Part shown: one piece after another, positions 26,702 through 35,029 of the stretch | Position numbering within the stretch: the stretch's first letter is position 1 | Layout: every line of letters starts with the position of its first letter | Notes under the pieces: model-generated | What the model saw: the letters and a program-made list of their open reading frames with translations, nothing else | The model's database searches: none | What the model was told of the DNA's origin: nothing | Origin: Xanthomonas nasturtii | Lineage (GTDB): Bacteria; Pseudomonadota; Gammaproteobacteria; Xanthomonadales; Xanthomonadaceae | Length of the DNA: 64,000 nucleotides | Direction of reading: 5' to 3' | NCBI RefSeq assembly: GCF_001660815.1 | Contig: NZ_LYMI01000089.1 | Location: forward strand, 62,001-126,000 | Made by a program: the position numbers and the translations under genes

Positions 26702-27085
26702 ATGACGGCTAGCTTCGCATACTTGCGGCGATCCCTGTATGGCATCGCCTGTTTCATGGTTCTTTCCTCTCCGGCCGCCGCCCAGGTGGCACCGGAGCTC
26801 ACCGCCGCCGAACAGGCCGTGCAACGCGCCACCCAGGCCGATGCCGACCAATACGCCCCGGATCTGGTCAACCTGGCACGCCAGGAATTGATGCAGGCCC
26901 AGCATGCGCAACTGGACAAGCGCCAGCGCAAGCAGGTGCCGCAGATCGCCCTGCGCGCAGCGGCCGACGCCGATCTGGCCAAGGCCCGCAGCGAAGAGGC
27001 GGTGGTCACCGCCCAGCTGGCACAGCGCAAGAAGGAAGTGGCGCAGTTGCAGAACACGCTCAACACCGGGGAGGGCGGCCGATGA
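26702..27085 (+). CDS. DUF4398-domain periplasmic protein
   Basis: A 127-residue secreted protein. The signal peptide is MTASFAYLRRSLYGIACFMV then LSSPAAAQ, followed by a helical DUF4398 domain with the typical start APELTAAEQAVQRATQADAD, then YAPDLVNLARQEL and Ala/Gln-rich heptads to the end, probably a coiled coil. Function is unknown; members often occur beside OmpA-like proteins. The stop overlaps the next gene by four bases (ATGA), so the two proteins are likely made together and may work together in the envelope. It is divergent from pilU. Confidence 0.85.
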   Translation: MTASFAYLRRSLYGIACFMVLSSPAAAQVAPELTAAEQAVQRATQADADQYAPDLVNLARQELMQAQHAQLDKRQRKQVPQIALRAAADADLAKARSEEAVVTAQLAQRKKEVAQLQNTLNTGEGGR

Positions 27086-27972
27086 ACCTGCGCCCACTGC
27101 TCTACATCGGTGTATTGAGCCTGGCCAGCGTGCCGCCGCTGGCGATGGCGGCCAAGGACGACCCACAGGCCGACGCGCTCAACCGGCGCCTGGCCACGCT
27201 GCAGAACGACCCGCAGACCAGTGACCTGGCCCGCTTCGAGCGGCTGCAGGCCCAGCAAAGCGTGGCCGCACTGGCCGAGGCCAAGCGCCGCGACCGCGAC
27301 GAGCTGGTGTTCCTGGCCGACCGCCGGGTCGAAATTGCCGAACTCACCGCGCGTACCGCACTGGCGCGGCGTGAGCTGGATCGGCTGGAAGGCACCCGTA
27401 ACGATCTGCTGATCGAAGCCAGCCGTCGCGACGCCTCGCGTGCGCGCCAGGAGGCCGAACGCTTGCGCGTGCAGGCGCAGATCCAGGCCGAAGAGGCCGA
27501 GCGCATGCGTCAGGCGGCCGAGCAGGAAACCCTGGCGCGGCAGGACGCCGAGCTGGCGCTGACCAGCGTGGCCGGCAAGCAGACCGCCAAGCTCAATGCG
27601 GCCCAGCAGAAGGCCGTGCAGCTGGCCCACGAAGAAGCCGAGCTGGTGTCCGGGGCCAAGTTGCCGGCTGCCAAGTTCGACGGCCGCGGCGAAGTGTTCT
27701 CGCTGGGCAGTGGTGCGTTCGGCGGCAAGGCCGCCCTGTCCGACGACGCCACGGCGCAGGCAAAGGCGCTGGCCGAATATCTGAACATCGGCAAGAAGGG
27801 CCGGGTCAGCATTGTCGGTTTCGACAACGATGCCGCCACCGCCAAGAAGCGGGCCGAAGCGGTGCGCGACGCGTTGGTTGCCGCCGGTGTCGCCAGTGCA
27901 CGCTTGCAGGTCAGTGGCAGCAAGGGTGCGGCCAGCAAGACGCGCGCCGCCGAGGTGGTTGTCGCGCCCTGA
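27082..27972 (+). CDS. Periplasmic coiled-coil protein with OmpA-like C-terminal region
   Basis: A 296-residue protein with a signal peptide (MNLRPLLYIGVLSLASVPPL then AMA), a long helical, charged middle (residues about 45-175; e.g. RRELDRLEGTRNDLLIEASR, ARQEAERLRVQAQIQAEEAE) and a C-terminal part that looks like a divergent OmpA domain: LAEYLNIGKKGRVSIVGFDN, AKKRAEAVRDALVAAGV and RLQVSGSKGA match the peptidoglycan-binding fold pattern, though the usual Asp/Arg ligands are only partly evident (FDNDAATAKKRAEAVRDAL). It is translationally coupled to the DUF4398 gene upstream. A role in envelope integrity is an inference. A weak hairpin lies at 28001-28022. Confidence 0.8.
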   Translation: MNLRPLLYIGVLSLASVPPLAMAAKDDPQADALNRRLATLQNDPQTSDLARFERLQAQQSVAALAEAKRRDRDELVFLADRRVEIAELTARTALARRELDRLEGTRNDLLIEASRRDASRARQEAERLRVQAQIQAEEAERMRQAAEQETLARQDAELALTSVAGKQTAKLNAAQQKAVQLAHEEAELVSGAKLPAAKFDGRGEVFSLGSGAFGGKAALSDDATAQAKALAEYLNIGKKGRVSIVGFDNDAATAKKRAEAVRDALVAAGVASARLQVSGSKGAASKTRAAEVVVAP

Positions 27973-28089
27973 TGCAAGTAGTTGGAAGTTAAGGTCTTTT
28001 AACCCGGGCATGACGCCCGGTTGAACCGCGTTCACTGATTGACGCGAAGGACGGCAAAAGCAGCCGTTCTGGCCTTGAACCCCCCTCGC

Positions 28090-28306
28090 GACCGGCGTAG
28101 GGTCGTACTCCTGGGCAGCAACTCCGCTGCCCGGAAAGTACGGAGGGCCGGGTCAGTGACGCAAGGGCACGCAGCGATGCACGCAGTTGCAACAGGTAGT
28201 GTTCTTACCAGTGCGTTTACCGTGATGACCCTTGGCAACGTGACGCGCGGGTCTTCCATTCCCAAGCAGCGCCCTGCGCCGTCTGCGGCCGGGGCGTTCT
28301 TGTTTT
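28090..28306 (+). ncRNA. Candidate structured RNA (sRNA or leader) ahead of the DUF465 gene
   Basis: Within the 353-bp gap 27973-28325 a long nested hairpin can be drawn: GACCGGC (28090) with GCCGGGTC (28147), CGTACT (28104) with AGTACG (28137), and GGGCAGC (28113) with GCTGCCC (28126) around AACTCC. About 115 nt further on a terminator ends the region (28270-28306), so the transcript would be about 220-280 nt. No coding frame with a ribosome site is seen in it. The RNA start and family are unknown. Confidence 0.45.
28270..28306 (+). terminator. Intrinsic terminator upstream of the DUF465 gene
   Basis: CGCCC-TG-CGCCG (28270-28281) pairs with CGGC-C-GGGGCG (28286-28296) around TCTG, followed by TTCTTGTTTT. 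It ends only six bases before the AAGGAGGT of the next gene, so it either closes a small RNA or acts as an attenuator. Confidence 0.7.
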
Positions 28307-28325
28307 AAGTGAAGGAGGTAACGCC

Positions 28326-28544
28326 ATGTTCGAAGGGCAACCGCAGACCGAAATCGACGCATTGATCAAGTCCGATCCCGAGTTCAAGCAGCTGTACCAA
28401 CGCCACAAGCTCTTGAACAAGAAATGCATGGATGCCGAACTTGGGGTACTCCCCATCGACGATGTGACCTTGGGCCAGATGAAACGCGAAAAGTTGCAGG
28501 CCAAAGAAAAGCTCACCCGGATGTACGACCAGCTCACGCACTGA
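28326..28544 (+). CDS. YdcH/DUF465-family small protein
   Basis: A 72-residue, charged, all-helical protein: EIDALIKSDPEFKQLYQRHK, LLNKKCMDAELGV and QMKREKLQAKEKLTRMYDQL are the DUF465 (YdcH) pattern, forming an antiparallel helical hairpin. Its cellular role is unknown. The ribosome site is near perfect (AAGGAGGT six bases before the ATG), suggesting high translation. It is framed by intrinsic terminators on both sides, so transcription either starts in the short stretch after 28306 or depends on read-through of the upstream terminator. Confidence 0.92.
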   Translation: MFEGQPQTEIDALIKSDPEFKQLYQRHKLLNKKCMDAELGVLPIDDVTLGQMKREKLQAKEKLTRMYDQLTH

Positions 28545-28575
28545 TCCTTCCCCACCGTTAGAACAAGTTCACCGT

Positions 28576-28626
28576 CGCGGGCGGTGGCAGCCTCCTCGTC
28601 GGCTCGCCACCGTCCGCGTCTTTATT
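28576..28626 (+). terminator. Intrinsic terminator of the DUF465 gene
   Basis: A 13-bp stem (CGCGGGCGGTGGC at 28576-28588 with GCCACCGTCCGCG at 28606-28618, one G-T pair) with a 17-base loop is followed by TCTTTATTT. Confidence 0.85.
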
Positions 28627-28782
28627 TAGCCGCTGCGCTTTCGCGCAGATGGCGCCTCCCTGCAGCGGCTGAGCCTGCTCGTTCATGGGTCTGCGCAATG
28701 GTTTCACGCCTGAATGAGCATTCCCCAGCCGTTCGTCGGATAATGACCGGTCTAGCCCGTGCGGCGCAGCGACGATATTCCG

Positions 28783-30153
28783 ATGGCGATCCACTCCTCC
28801 GTACTCGAACTGATCGGCAACACGCCCATCGTCAAGGCACAGCACCTGGACACCGGCGTCTGCGAGCTGTTCCTCAAGCTGGAGGCGGCCAACCCCGGTG
28901 GATCGATCAAGGACCGTATCGGCCTGTCGATGATTGAAGCGGCAGAACAGCGCGGCGACCTCAAGCCCGGTGCCACCCTGGTGGAAGGCACGGCCGGCAA
29001 TACCGGCCTGGGTCTGGCCCTGGTCGCGCAGCAGAAGGGCTACCAGCTGATCCTGGTGGTGCCGGACAAGATGAGCCGCGAGAAGATCTTCAACCTCAAG
29101 GCCATGGGCGCCAACGTGGTGCTGACCCGCTCGGACGTGGCCAAGGGCCACCCGGAGTATTACCAGGACCTGGCGGCCAAGATCGCTTCCGAAACCCCCG
29201 GCGCCTACTTCATCAATCAGTTCGGCAACCCGGACAACCCGGCCGCGCACGAATTCGGCACCGGCCCGGAGATCCTGGCGCAGATGGATGGTGATCTGGA
29301 CGCGATCGTCTTCGGCTGCGGCAGCTCCGGCACCATGACCGGCCTGTCGCGCGCGTTCGCTACCGCCTCGCCGCACACCGAGCTGGTGCTGGCCGACCCG
29401 GTCGGCTCGATCCTGACCCAGTACATCGAAGAAGGTACGGTCAGCGAGAAGTCCGGCAGCTGGCTGGTCGAAGGCATCGGCGAAGACTTCCTGCCGGATA
29501 TCTCTGATTTTTCGCGCGTCAAGAAGGCCTATTCCATCAGCGATGCGGAAAGCTTCCACACCGCGCGCGAGCTGCTGGCCAAGGAGGGCATCCTCGGCGG
29601 CTCGTCCACCGGCACCTTGCTGGCCGCTGCGCTGAAATATTGCCGCGAGCAGACCACGCCCAAGCGTGTGCTGGTGTTCGTCTGCGATACCGGCAACAAG
29701 TATCTGTCGAAGATGTACAACGACTACTGGATGCTCGACAACGGCTTTTTGGAGCGCCCGCAGCACGGCGACCTGCGCGACCTGATCCTGCGCCCTTACA
29801 ACAAGCGCGACACCGTAGTGGTGGGGCCGAAGGATCTGCTGACCACCGCCTATCAGCGCATGAAGCTGTACGACGTGTCGCAGTTGCCGGTGATCGACGA
29901 CGGCGAGCTGGTGGGCATCGTCGACGAGAGCGACGTGCTGCTGCACGTGTATGGCGACGAGGCGCGCTTCCGCGACCCGATCTCCACCGCCATGGTCAGC
30001 AAGCTGGATCGTCTGGATGTCGCATCGCCGATCGAAGCGTTGCTGCCGGTGTTCGACCGCGGCCAGGTCGCCATCGTCATGGACGGCAAGCAGTTCCTGG
30101 GCCTGATCACCCGTATCGACCTGCTCAACTACCTGCGCCGCCGCGTGCAGTGA
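28783..30153 (+). CDS. Cystathionine beta-synthase (PLP domain plus CBS pair)
   Basis: A 456-residue PLP enzyme that condenses serine (or acetylserine) and homocysteine to cystathionine. The catalytic Lys lies in NPGGSIKDRIGLS (about residue 41), the substrate loop is EGTAGNTGLGLAL, and the PLP phosphate loop is GCGSSGTMTGL. Residues 1-320 are the cysteine-synthase fold; residues about 335-456 form two CBS modules (YDVSQLPVIDDGELVGIVDE and KQFLGLITRIDLLNYL) that usually bind adenosyl ligands and regulate. It precedes metB by 101 bp, giving a transsulfuration pair. The ATG at 28783 gives the conserved start AIHSSVLELIGNTPIV. An O-acetylserine-dependent cysteine synthase role cannot be excluded. 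Confidence 0.92.
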   Translation: MAIHSSVLELIGNTPIVKAQHLDTGVCELFLKLEAANPGGSIKDRIGLSMIEAAEQRGDLKPGATLVEGTAGNTGLGLALVAQQKGYQLILVVPDKMSREKIFNLKAMGANVVLTRSDVAKGHPEYYQDLAAKIASETPGAYFINQFGNPDNPAAHEFGTGPEILAQMDGDLDAIVFGCGSSGTMTGLSRAFATASPHTELVLADPVGSILTQYIEEGTVSEKSGSWLVEGIGEDFLPDISDFSRVKKAYSISDAESFHTARELLAKEGILGGSSTGTLLAAALKYCREQTTPKRVLVFVCDTGNKYLSKMYNDYWMLDNGFLERPQHGDLRDLILRPYNKRDTVVVGPKDLLTTAYQRMKLYDVSQLPVIDDGELVGIVDESDVLLHVYGDEARFRDPISTAMVSKLDRLDVASPIEALLPVFDRGQVAIVMDGKQFLGLITRIDLLNYLRRRVQ

Positions 30154-30254
30154 TCGCATGCAGTGACTGGGTAGCGCGCGCGTCCGGATGAGACGCGCGG
30201 CACCGGGCATTCAGACCTGCTTGTTACAATCCGCCACTTTTTCCGGGAACCTCC

Positions 30255-31454
30255 ATGTCCAATTGCACCACACCCAGCCACGAAGGCGAGCGCGAACTTT
30301 CGCTCGCAACGCTGGCGATCCATGGAGGGCAGTCGCCGGATCCCAGCACCGGGGCAGTGATGCCGCCGATCTATGCGACGTCCACCTATGCGCAGTCCAG
30401 CCCGGGCGAGCATCAGGGCTTCGAATACTCGCGCACCCACAACCCCACGCGCTTTGCCTATGAGCGCTGCGTTGCCGCGCTGGAAGGTGGCACGCGTGCA
30501 TTCGCGTTCGCTTCCGGCATGGCCGCCACCTCCACGGTGATGGAATTGCTGGATGCCGGCAGCCACGTGGTGGCGATGGACGACCTGTATGGCGGCACCT
30601 TCCGCCTGTTCGAGCGCGTGCGTCGCCGCACTGCCGGCCTGGATTTCAGCTTCGTCGACCTGACCGATGCGGCCGCCTTCGAAGCGGCGATCCGCCCCGA
30701 CACCAGGATGGTGTGGATCGAAACCCCGACCAACCCGATGCTCAAGCTGGTCGATATCGCCGCCATCGCCACGATCGCGCGCAAGCACGGCCTGCTGATC
30801 GTGGTCGACAACACCTTCGCCTCGCCGATGCTGCAACGCCCGCTCAGCCTGGGCGCCGACATCGTCGTGCATTCGGCCACCAAGTACCTCAACGGCCACT
30901 CCGACATGGTCGGCGGCATCGCCGTGGTTGGCGACAACGCCGAACTGGCCGAGCAACTGGCCTTCCTGCAGAACTCCATCGGCGGCGTGCAAGGTCCGTT
31001 CGACAGCTTCCTCGCCCTGCGCGGCCTCAAGACCCTGCCGCTGCGCATGCGCGCGCATTGCGAAAACGCCCTGGCGCTGGCGCAGTGGCTGGAAAACCAC
31101 CCCGCGATCGAAAAGGTGATCTACCCCGGCCTGGCTTCGCACCCGCAGCACGCACTGGCCCAGCGCCAGATGTCCGGCTTCGGCGGCATCGTCTCGATCG
31201 TCCTCAAGGGCGGCTTCGATGCGGCCAAGCGCTTCTGCGAAAAGACCGAACTGTTCACCCTGGCCGAATCGCTCGGCGGCGTGGAAAGCCTGGTGAACCA
31301 TCCCGCCGTCATGACGCATGCCTCGATTCCCGTGGCCCGCCGCGAACAGCTTGGTATCAGCGATGCGTTGGTCAGGCTGAGTGTGGGTGTTGAGGATGTG
31401 GAGGATTTGCGTGGGGATCTGGAACGTGCCCTCGATGCATCCCGTTCTCCATGA
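30255..31454 (+). CDS. metB: Cystathionine gamma-synthase/lyase family enzyme
   Basis: A 399-residue PLP enzyme of the Cys/Met metabolism family. The PLP lysine lies in VVHSATKYLNGHSDMVGG; other marks are YSRTHNPTRFAYERCVAALE, FASGMAATSTVMELLDAGSH and WIETPTNPMLKLVDI. In Xanthomonas this gene, named metB, borders the O-antigen locus; whether it acts mainly as gamma-synthase or gamma-lyase is not settled by sequence, and the CBS neighbour favours reverse transsulfuration. Its TGA overlaps the ATG of the first glycosyltransferase gene by four bases, so the O-antigen operon begins directly on the end of metB and could be partly co-transcribed with it. Confidence 0.93.
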   Translation: MSNCTTPSHEGERELSLATLAIHGGQSPDPSTGAVMPPIYATSTYAQSSPGEHQGFEYSRTHNPTRFAYERCVAALEGGTRAFAFASGMAATSTVMELLDAGSHVVAMDDLYGGTFRLFERVRRRTAGLDFSFVDLTDAAAFEAAIRPDTRMVWIETPTNPMLKLVDIAAIATIARKHGLLIVVDNTFASPMLQRPLSLGADIVVHSATKYLNGHSDMVGGIAVVGDNAELAEQLAFLQNSIGGVQGPFDSFLALRGLKTLPLRMRAHCENALALAQWLENHPAIEKVIYPGLASHPQHALAQRQMSGFGGIVSIVLKGGFDAAKRFCEKTELFTLAESLGGVESLVNHPAVMTHASIPVARREQLGISDALVRLSVGVEDVEDLRGDLERALDASRSP

Positions 31455-32830
31455 CTGCGTCGCCGCACCGACGGGACTTCTTCGCTTACTGGCGGAGCGG
31501 GCTGGCCGGCCTTCGTCTGCAGTCGTGGGTACGCCAACAGGCCTGGTTGCAGCGTATCTATCGTGTTTTTCCGCAGAGTTGGCGTGACCGCGTTTCTTCC
31601 AAGCTATCCGCCCGCTCCTTGGTTCAAACGCGTTTCCAGCGCACGGATGCCTGGGAGCTGAACCCAAAAGGCGCTGACGCTTCCTTGCCGACGAACGCTG
31701 ATTTCTCCTTCACCGAGACTCCATTGGTGGGGATCAACATTGTTGGCTATCTCCGTGGCGAATTCGGGTTGGCGGAAAGTGCAAGGATGTATGCGCGTGC
31801 GCTGATCAGCGCTGGCGTGCCTGTGTCGTTGTACGACCTGGACATGGGGCTTCCGCACTCCTGGGACGACCGGAGCCTGGATGGTCTCATCGACCAGCGC
31901 ATGCTGCACCAGGTCACCGTCATCTTCGTCAATCCCGACTACCTCGAAGCCGCGTTCGACAAGATCGGCCGGGCCCGTATGGAAGGGCATTACGTCATTG
32001 CGTGCTGGTTTTGGGAACTTGAGGTGATTCCGCCAAGTTGGCTGAGCGCCATTGCGCTGGTGGACGAGATCATGGTGGCCTCACGATTCATTGAGGATGC
32101 GTTCCGCAGCGTGACCGACAAACCGATCATGCGAGTTCCGCTGCCGCTCTCTGACCAGCGTGATAGCGGCTTGCAGAGACAGGACTTCGGGCTGGATCCG
32201 GAAACCTTCGTCTTTCTTTTCACTTTTGATTTCCACTCCTTCGTGACCAGGAAAAATCCCCAGGCCGTCGTCAATGCATTCAGGCATGCGTTTCCGGACG
32301 GTCGTGACGACGTGCGTCTGGTCGTGAAGTCAAGCAATGGGCATATGTATCCCGAACACATGGCAGAACTCCTGAGTCTGGTCGCAGCGGACACGCGGAT
32401 CCTGCTGCGGGACGAGGTGATCGACAAGATGCATGTGCGCGCGCTGCAGCGCTGCTGTGATGTGTATGTGTCGCTGCACCGGGCCGAAGGCTTCGGGCTG
32501 GGGCTTGCCGAGTGCATGTCACTCGGTAAGCCGGTCATCGCGACGGGCTGGTCGGGCAACATGGAATTCATGACATACAGCAACTCCTGCCTCGTGGACT
32601 ACGATCTGGTGCCGGTTGCGGGACGATATCCGGAGTCAGATGGCGCGCGCTGGGCGGAGCCCAGCATCGCATCCGCCGCCGCTGCTATGCGCCGGCTCGC
32701 GGATGACCCGCTACAGGCGCGGCGGCTGGGCGAAACAGCCAGGGCCGATATCTGCAGCAGGCTTGCTCCGCAAAGCGTGGCCCAGCATCTGCTGGCGAGG
32801 GCAGAGAGGGTTGTCAAGTCAACGCACTGA
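31451..32830 (+). CDS. GT4-type glycosyltransferase, O-antigen locus
   Basis: A 459-residue cytoplasmic glycosyltransferase. The N-terminal Rossmann half includes VGINIVGYLRGEFGLAESAR, a donor/acceptor loop seen in GT-B enzymes of O-antigen loci, and the C-terminal half carries the GT4 signature HRAEGFGLGLAECMSLGKPV (EX7E motif) and ATGWSGNMEFM. The first 70 residues are basic and aromatic and may bind the membrane surface. It starts with ATGA overlap on metB and is followed after 84 bp by wzm. Given Gmd/Rmd downstream, a D-rhamnosyltransferase is the likeliest role; linkage is not predictable. Confidence 0.88.
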   Translation: MTASPHRRDFFAYWRSGLAGLRLQSWVRQQAWLQRIYRVFPQSWRDRVSSKLSARSLVQTRFQRTDAWELNPKGADASLPTNADFSFTETPLVGINIVGYLRGEFGLAESARMYARALISAGVPVSLYDLDMGLPHSWDDRSLDGLIDQRMLHQVTVIFVNPDYLEAAFDKIGRARMEGHYVIACWFWELEVIPPSWLSAIALVDEIMVASRFIEDAFRSVTDKPIMRVPLPLSDQRDSGLQRQDFGLDPETFVFLFTFDFHSFVTRKNPQAVVNAFRHAFPDGRDDVRLVVKSSNGHMYPEHMAELLSLVAADTRILLRDEVIDKMHVRALQRCCDVYVSLHRAEGFGLGLAECMSLGKPVIATGWSGNMEFMTYSNSCLVDYDLVPVAGRYPESDGARWAEPSIASAAAAMRRLADDPLQARRLGETARADICSRLAPQSVAQHLLARAERVVKSTH

Positions 32831-32914
32831 TGGTGGCCATTTGTTGGTCCTGTGATGTAGCAATTTAGGTTGCCCGTTCCACCAAGGTAGTGAACACTTT
32901 CAGAGGTAGCAACG

Positions 32915-33706
32915 TTGGACATGATCCGGTCCGTATGGGCCTTCCGATACTTCATCCTGTCGTCGATCAGGAATGACCTGCGTCTGCGCTTCCTGCGCAG
33001 CAAACTGGGCGCACTGTGGATGATCATCCATCCGCTCATGCAGGTGCTGATCTTTGCGACGATTCTCTCCGAGGTGCTGGCCGCGAAGCTGCCAGGCGTC
33101 AATAACAAGTTTGCTTACGCGCTTTACCTGATGGCCGGGACCCTTTGCTGGAGCATGTTCGCCGAATGTATTGGCAAATGTGCTTCGTTGTTCGTTGATA
33201 ACGGCAATCTCATGAAGAAGCAGGCGTTTCCTCGCATCTGCCTTCCGCTCATTGCCGGCGGCACCGTCATGGTCAACAACCTGTTGCTGTTTTTGGCGAT
33301 CATCGTCGTTTTTGCCGTACTGGGCCATACCCTGGGGCCGCAGGCAGCGTGGCTCCCGCTGCTGATGCTGCTGACGTTGGCATTTGCCATGTCGATCGGC
33401 CTGCTGCTTGGGGTGTTCAACGTGTTCGTGCGCGACATCGGGCAGGTCGTGCCGGTCGTCTTGCAGGCATTGTTCTGGGTGACGCCCATCGTTTACACCA
33501 TTGACATACTCCCTGCGCAGACCCAGGAGCTGTTCAAGCTCAACCCGCTGTTCCCGCTTGTCAATGCATATCAGGGGGTCCTTCTTTACGGACGTTCCCC
33601 GGCATGGATCGAGCTTGTGCCTCTCATGCTGGCGACCCTCGTGTTGTGTGCCATGTCGTTGGTTATTTTCCGCCGCGCGAGTGCCGAAATGGTGGATGCC
33701 CTATGA
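32915..33706 (+). CDS. wzm: O-antigen ABC transporter permease
   Basis: Integral-membrane half of the polysaccharide exporter. About six hydrophobic segments are visible within 263 residues (e.g. FAYALYLMAGTLCWSMFAEC, NNLLLFLAIIVVFAVLGHTL, LLMLLTLAFAMSIGLLLGVF), and the N-terminus FILSSIRNDLRLRFLRSKLG matches ABC-2 polysaccharide permeases. The start is most likely TTG at 32915: AGAGGT lies seven bases before it but thirteen before the ATG at 32921. The stop overlaps wzt (ATGA). With Wzt it moves the undecaprenyl-linked chain to the periplasm. Confidence 0.93.
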   Translation: MDMIRSVWAFRYFILSSIRNDLRLRFLRSKLGALWMIIHPLMQVLIFATILSEVLAAKLPGVNNKFAYALYLMAGTLCWSMFAECIGKCASLFVDNGNLMKKQAFPRICLPLIAGGTVMVNNLLLFLAIIVVFAVLGHTLGPQAAWLPLLMLLTLAFAMSIGLLLGVFNVFVRDIGQVVPVVLQALFWVTPIVYTIDILPAQTQELFKLNPLFPLVNAYQGVLLYGRSPAWIELVPLMLATLVLCAMSLVIFRRASAEMVDAL

Positions 33707-34989
33707 GCCCGGTACTGATGGTTGAAGGGCTTGGGAAGTCCTACCGTGTCTGGGGTAGCGAGTGGCTGCGCGCTGCCAGCTGGTTTGGGTTGAAGGTCAA
33801 GCCGCGAGAGGAGCACTGGGTACTGCGGAATGTCGGGTTTTCGGTCGCTCCGGGTGAGTCGATCGGGATCATGGGGCGCAATGGCGCCGGAAAGAGCACA
33901 TTGCTCAAGCTGATCACCGGTACATCGCAACCCACCGAAGGGCGAATCGTCCGGCATGGCCGTATCGCCGCGATTCTTGAGCTCGGGATGGGATTCAATC
34001 CGGATCTGAGTGGCCGGGAGAATGCAAAACATTCCGCCGGGCTCATGGGTTACACATTGGAACAAATCGACAAGGTGTTGCCCGAGATACAGGAGTTCGC
34101 CGAGATCGGAGAGTACTTCGATGAGCCGGTCCGCACCTACTCGAGCGGTATGCAGGTACGCGTCGCATTTGCGGTGGCCACCGCATTTCGCCCTGATCTA
34201 CTCATCGTCGACGAAGCATTGTCGGTAGGCGATGCGTATTTTCAGGCGAAATGCTTCAAGCGCATCCAGTCTTACAAGGACGAGGGCATGACGCTCATCC
34301 TGGTCAGCCACGCGGTCGGAGATGTTGTCAAACACTGCGATCGTGCCATTTTGATCAAGGACGGTAGCGTGCATGCCGATGGTCCGTCGCGTGAGGTGTC
34401 GAACCTTTATCTGGACGAGTTGTTTGGAAAGAAGTCGGTCTCGCTTCACGCGGAGGCCAAGGATACCCCGAAGGAGTTCCGCACCGGCAGCGAAGACGTG
34501 TTTCATACCAGGCCATATTACAATGCATCCGAGCATCGCTGGGGACAGGGCGGTGCCCGAATTCTGGATTACGTGGTTGCCAGCGATGGTCAGGAATTTC
34601 CCGCGCGCGTGGAAAGTGGCTCGAGGACGACGTTTTACTTCAAGATTGCATTCGATCAGGATTTCGATAGCGTGGTGCCCGGTATCTTGGTGAAAACGCT
34701 TGAAGGACTGTTTCTTTACGGAACCAATTCCTTTCTTTCCAGCGAGGGTCGTACCGGGATTGCGGCTAAGGCAGGCGATGTGATTGTCTGCAAGTTCACC
34801 ATGCCTCTTGACCTGAACGAAGCGAATTACCTGATTTCGCTGGGCATTTCCAGTGGGGATCCACTGGTGGAACTGACGCCACTGGATCGGCGCTACGATG
34901 CCATCGTGCTGAACGTGGCCAGAGGGATGCAGTTTTGGGGAATGATGGACCTGAAGGCCGACTTCGAGATCGTTGAGGCCTTGTCATGA
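33703..34989 (+). CDS. wzt: O-antigen ABC transporter ATPase with C-terminal carbohydrate-binding domain
   Basis: The ATPase partner of Wzm, 428 residues. Walker A is GRNGAGKST (about residue 58), the signature is YSSGMQVRVAFA and Walker B DLLIVDEALSVGD. After residue about 250 a separate beta-rich C-terminal domain follows (GARILDYVVASDGQEFP, VVPGILVKTLEGLFLYGTNS, NEANYLISLGIS). In E. coli O8/O9a Wzt such a domain recognises the capped chain end, and its presence here beside a WbdD-like gene argues for the same terminator-gated export. The ATG at 33703 overlaps the wzm stop; a longer frame inside wzm is not used. Confidence 0.95.
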   Translation: MSPVLMVEGLGKSYRVWGSEWLRAASWFGLKVKPREEHWVLRNVGFSVAPGESIGIMGRNGAGKSTLLKLITGTSQPTEGRIVRHGRIAAILELGMGFNPDLSGRENAKHSAGLMGYTLEQIDKVLPEIQEFAEIGEYFDEPVRTYSSGMQVRVAFAVATAFRPDLLIVDEALSVGDAYFQAKCFKRIQSYKDEGMTLILVSHAVGDVVKHCDRAILIKDGSVHADGPSREVSNLYLDELFGKKSVSLHAEAKDTPKEFRTGSEDVFHTRPYYNASEHRWGQGGARILDYVVASDGQEFPARVESGSRTTFYFKIAFDQDFDSVVPGILVKTLEGLFLYGTNSFLSSEGRTGIAAKAGDVIVCKFTMPLDLNEANYLISLGISSGDPLVELTPLDRRYDAIVLNVARGMQFWGMMDLKADFEIVEALS

Positions 34990-35029
34990 CGACGGCGGAA
35001 TTTTACATCAATACAAAGAGCGAACAGTC

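Noticed and set aside
26581..28035. Long minus-strand frame opposite the DUF4398 and OmpA-like genes
   Set aside because: Complementary-strand shadow; the plus-strand frames have signal peptides, coupling and family patterns.
28090..28306. Considered as 6S RNA, SRP RNA or tmRNA
   Set aside because: None of the conserved sequence landmarks of these RNAs is present, so it is reported only as an unknown structured segment.
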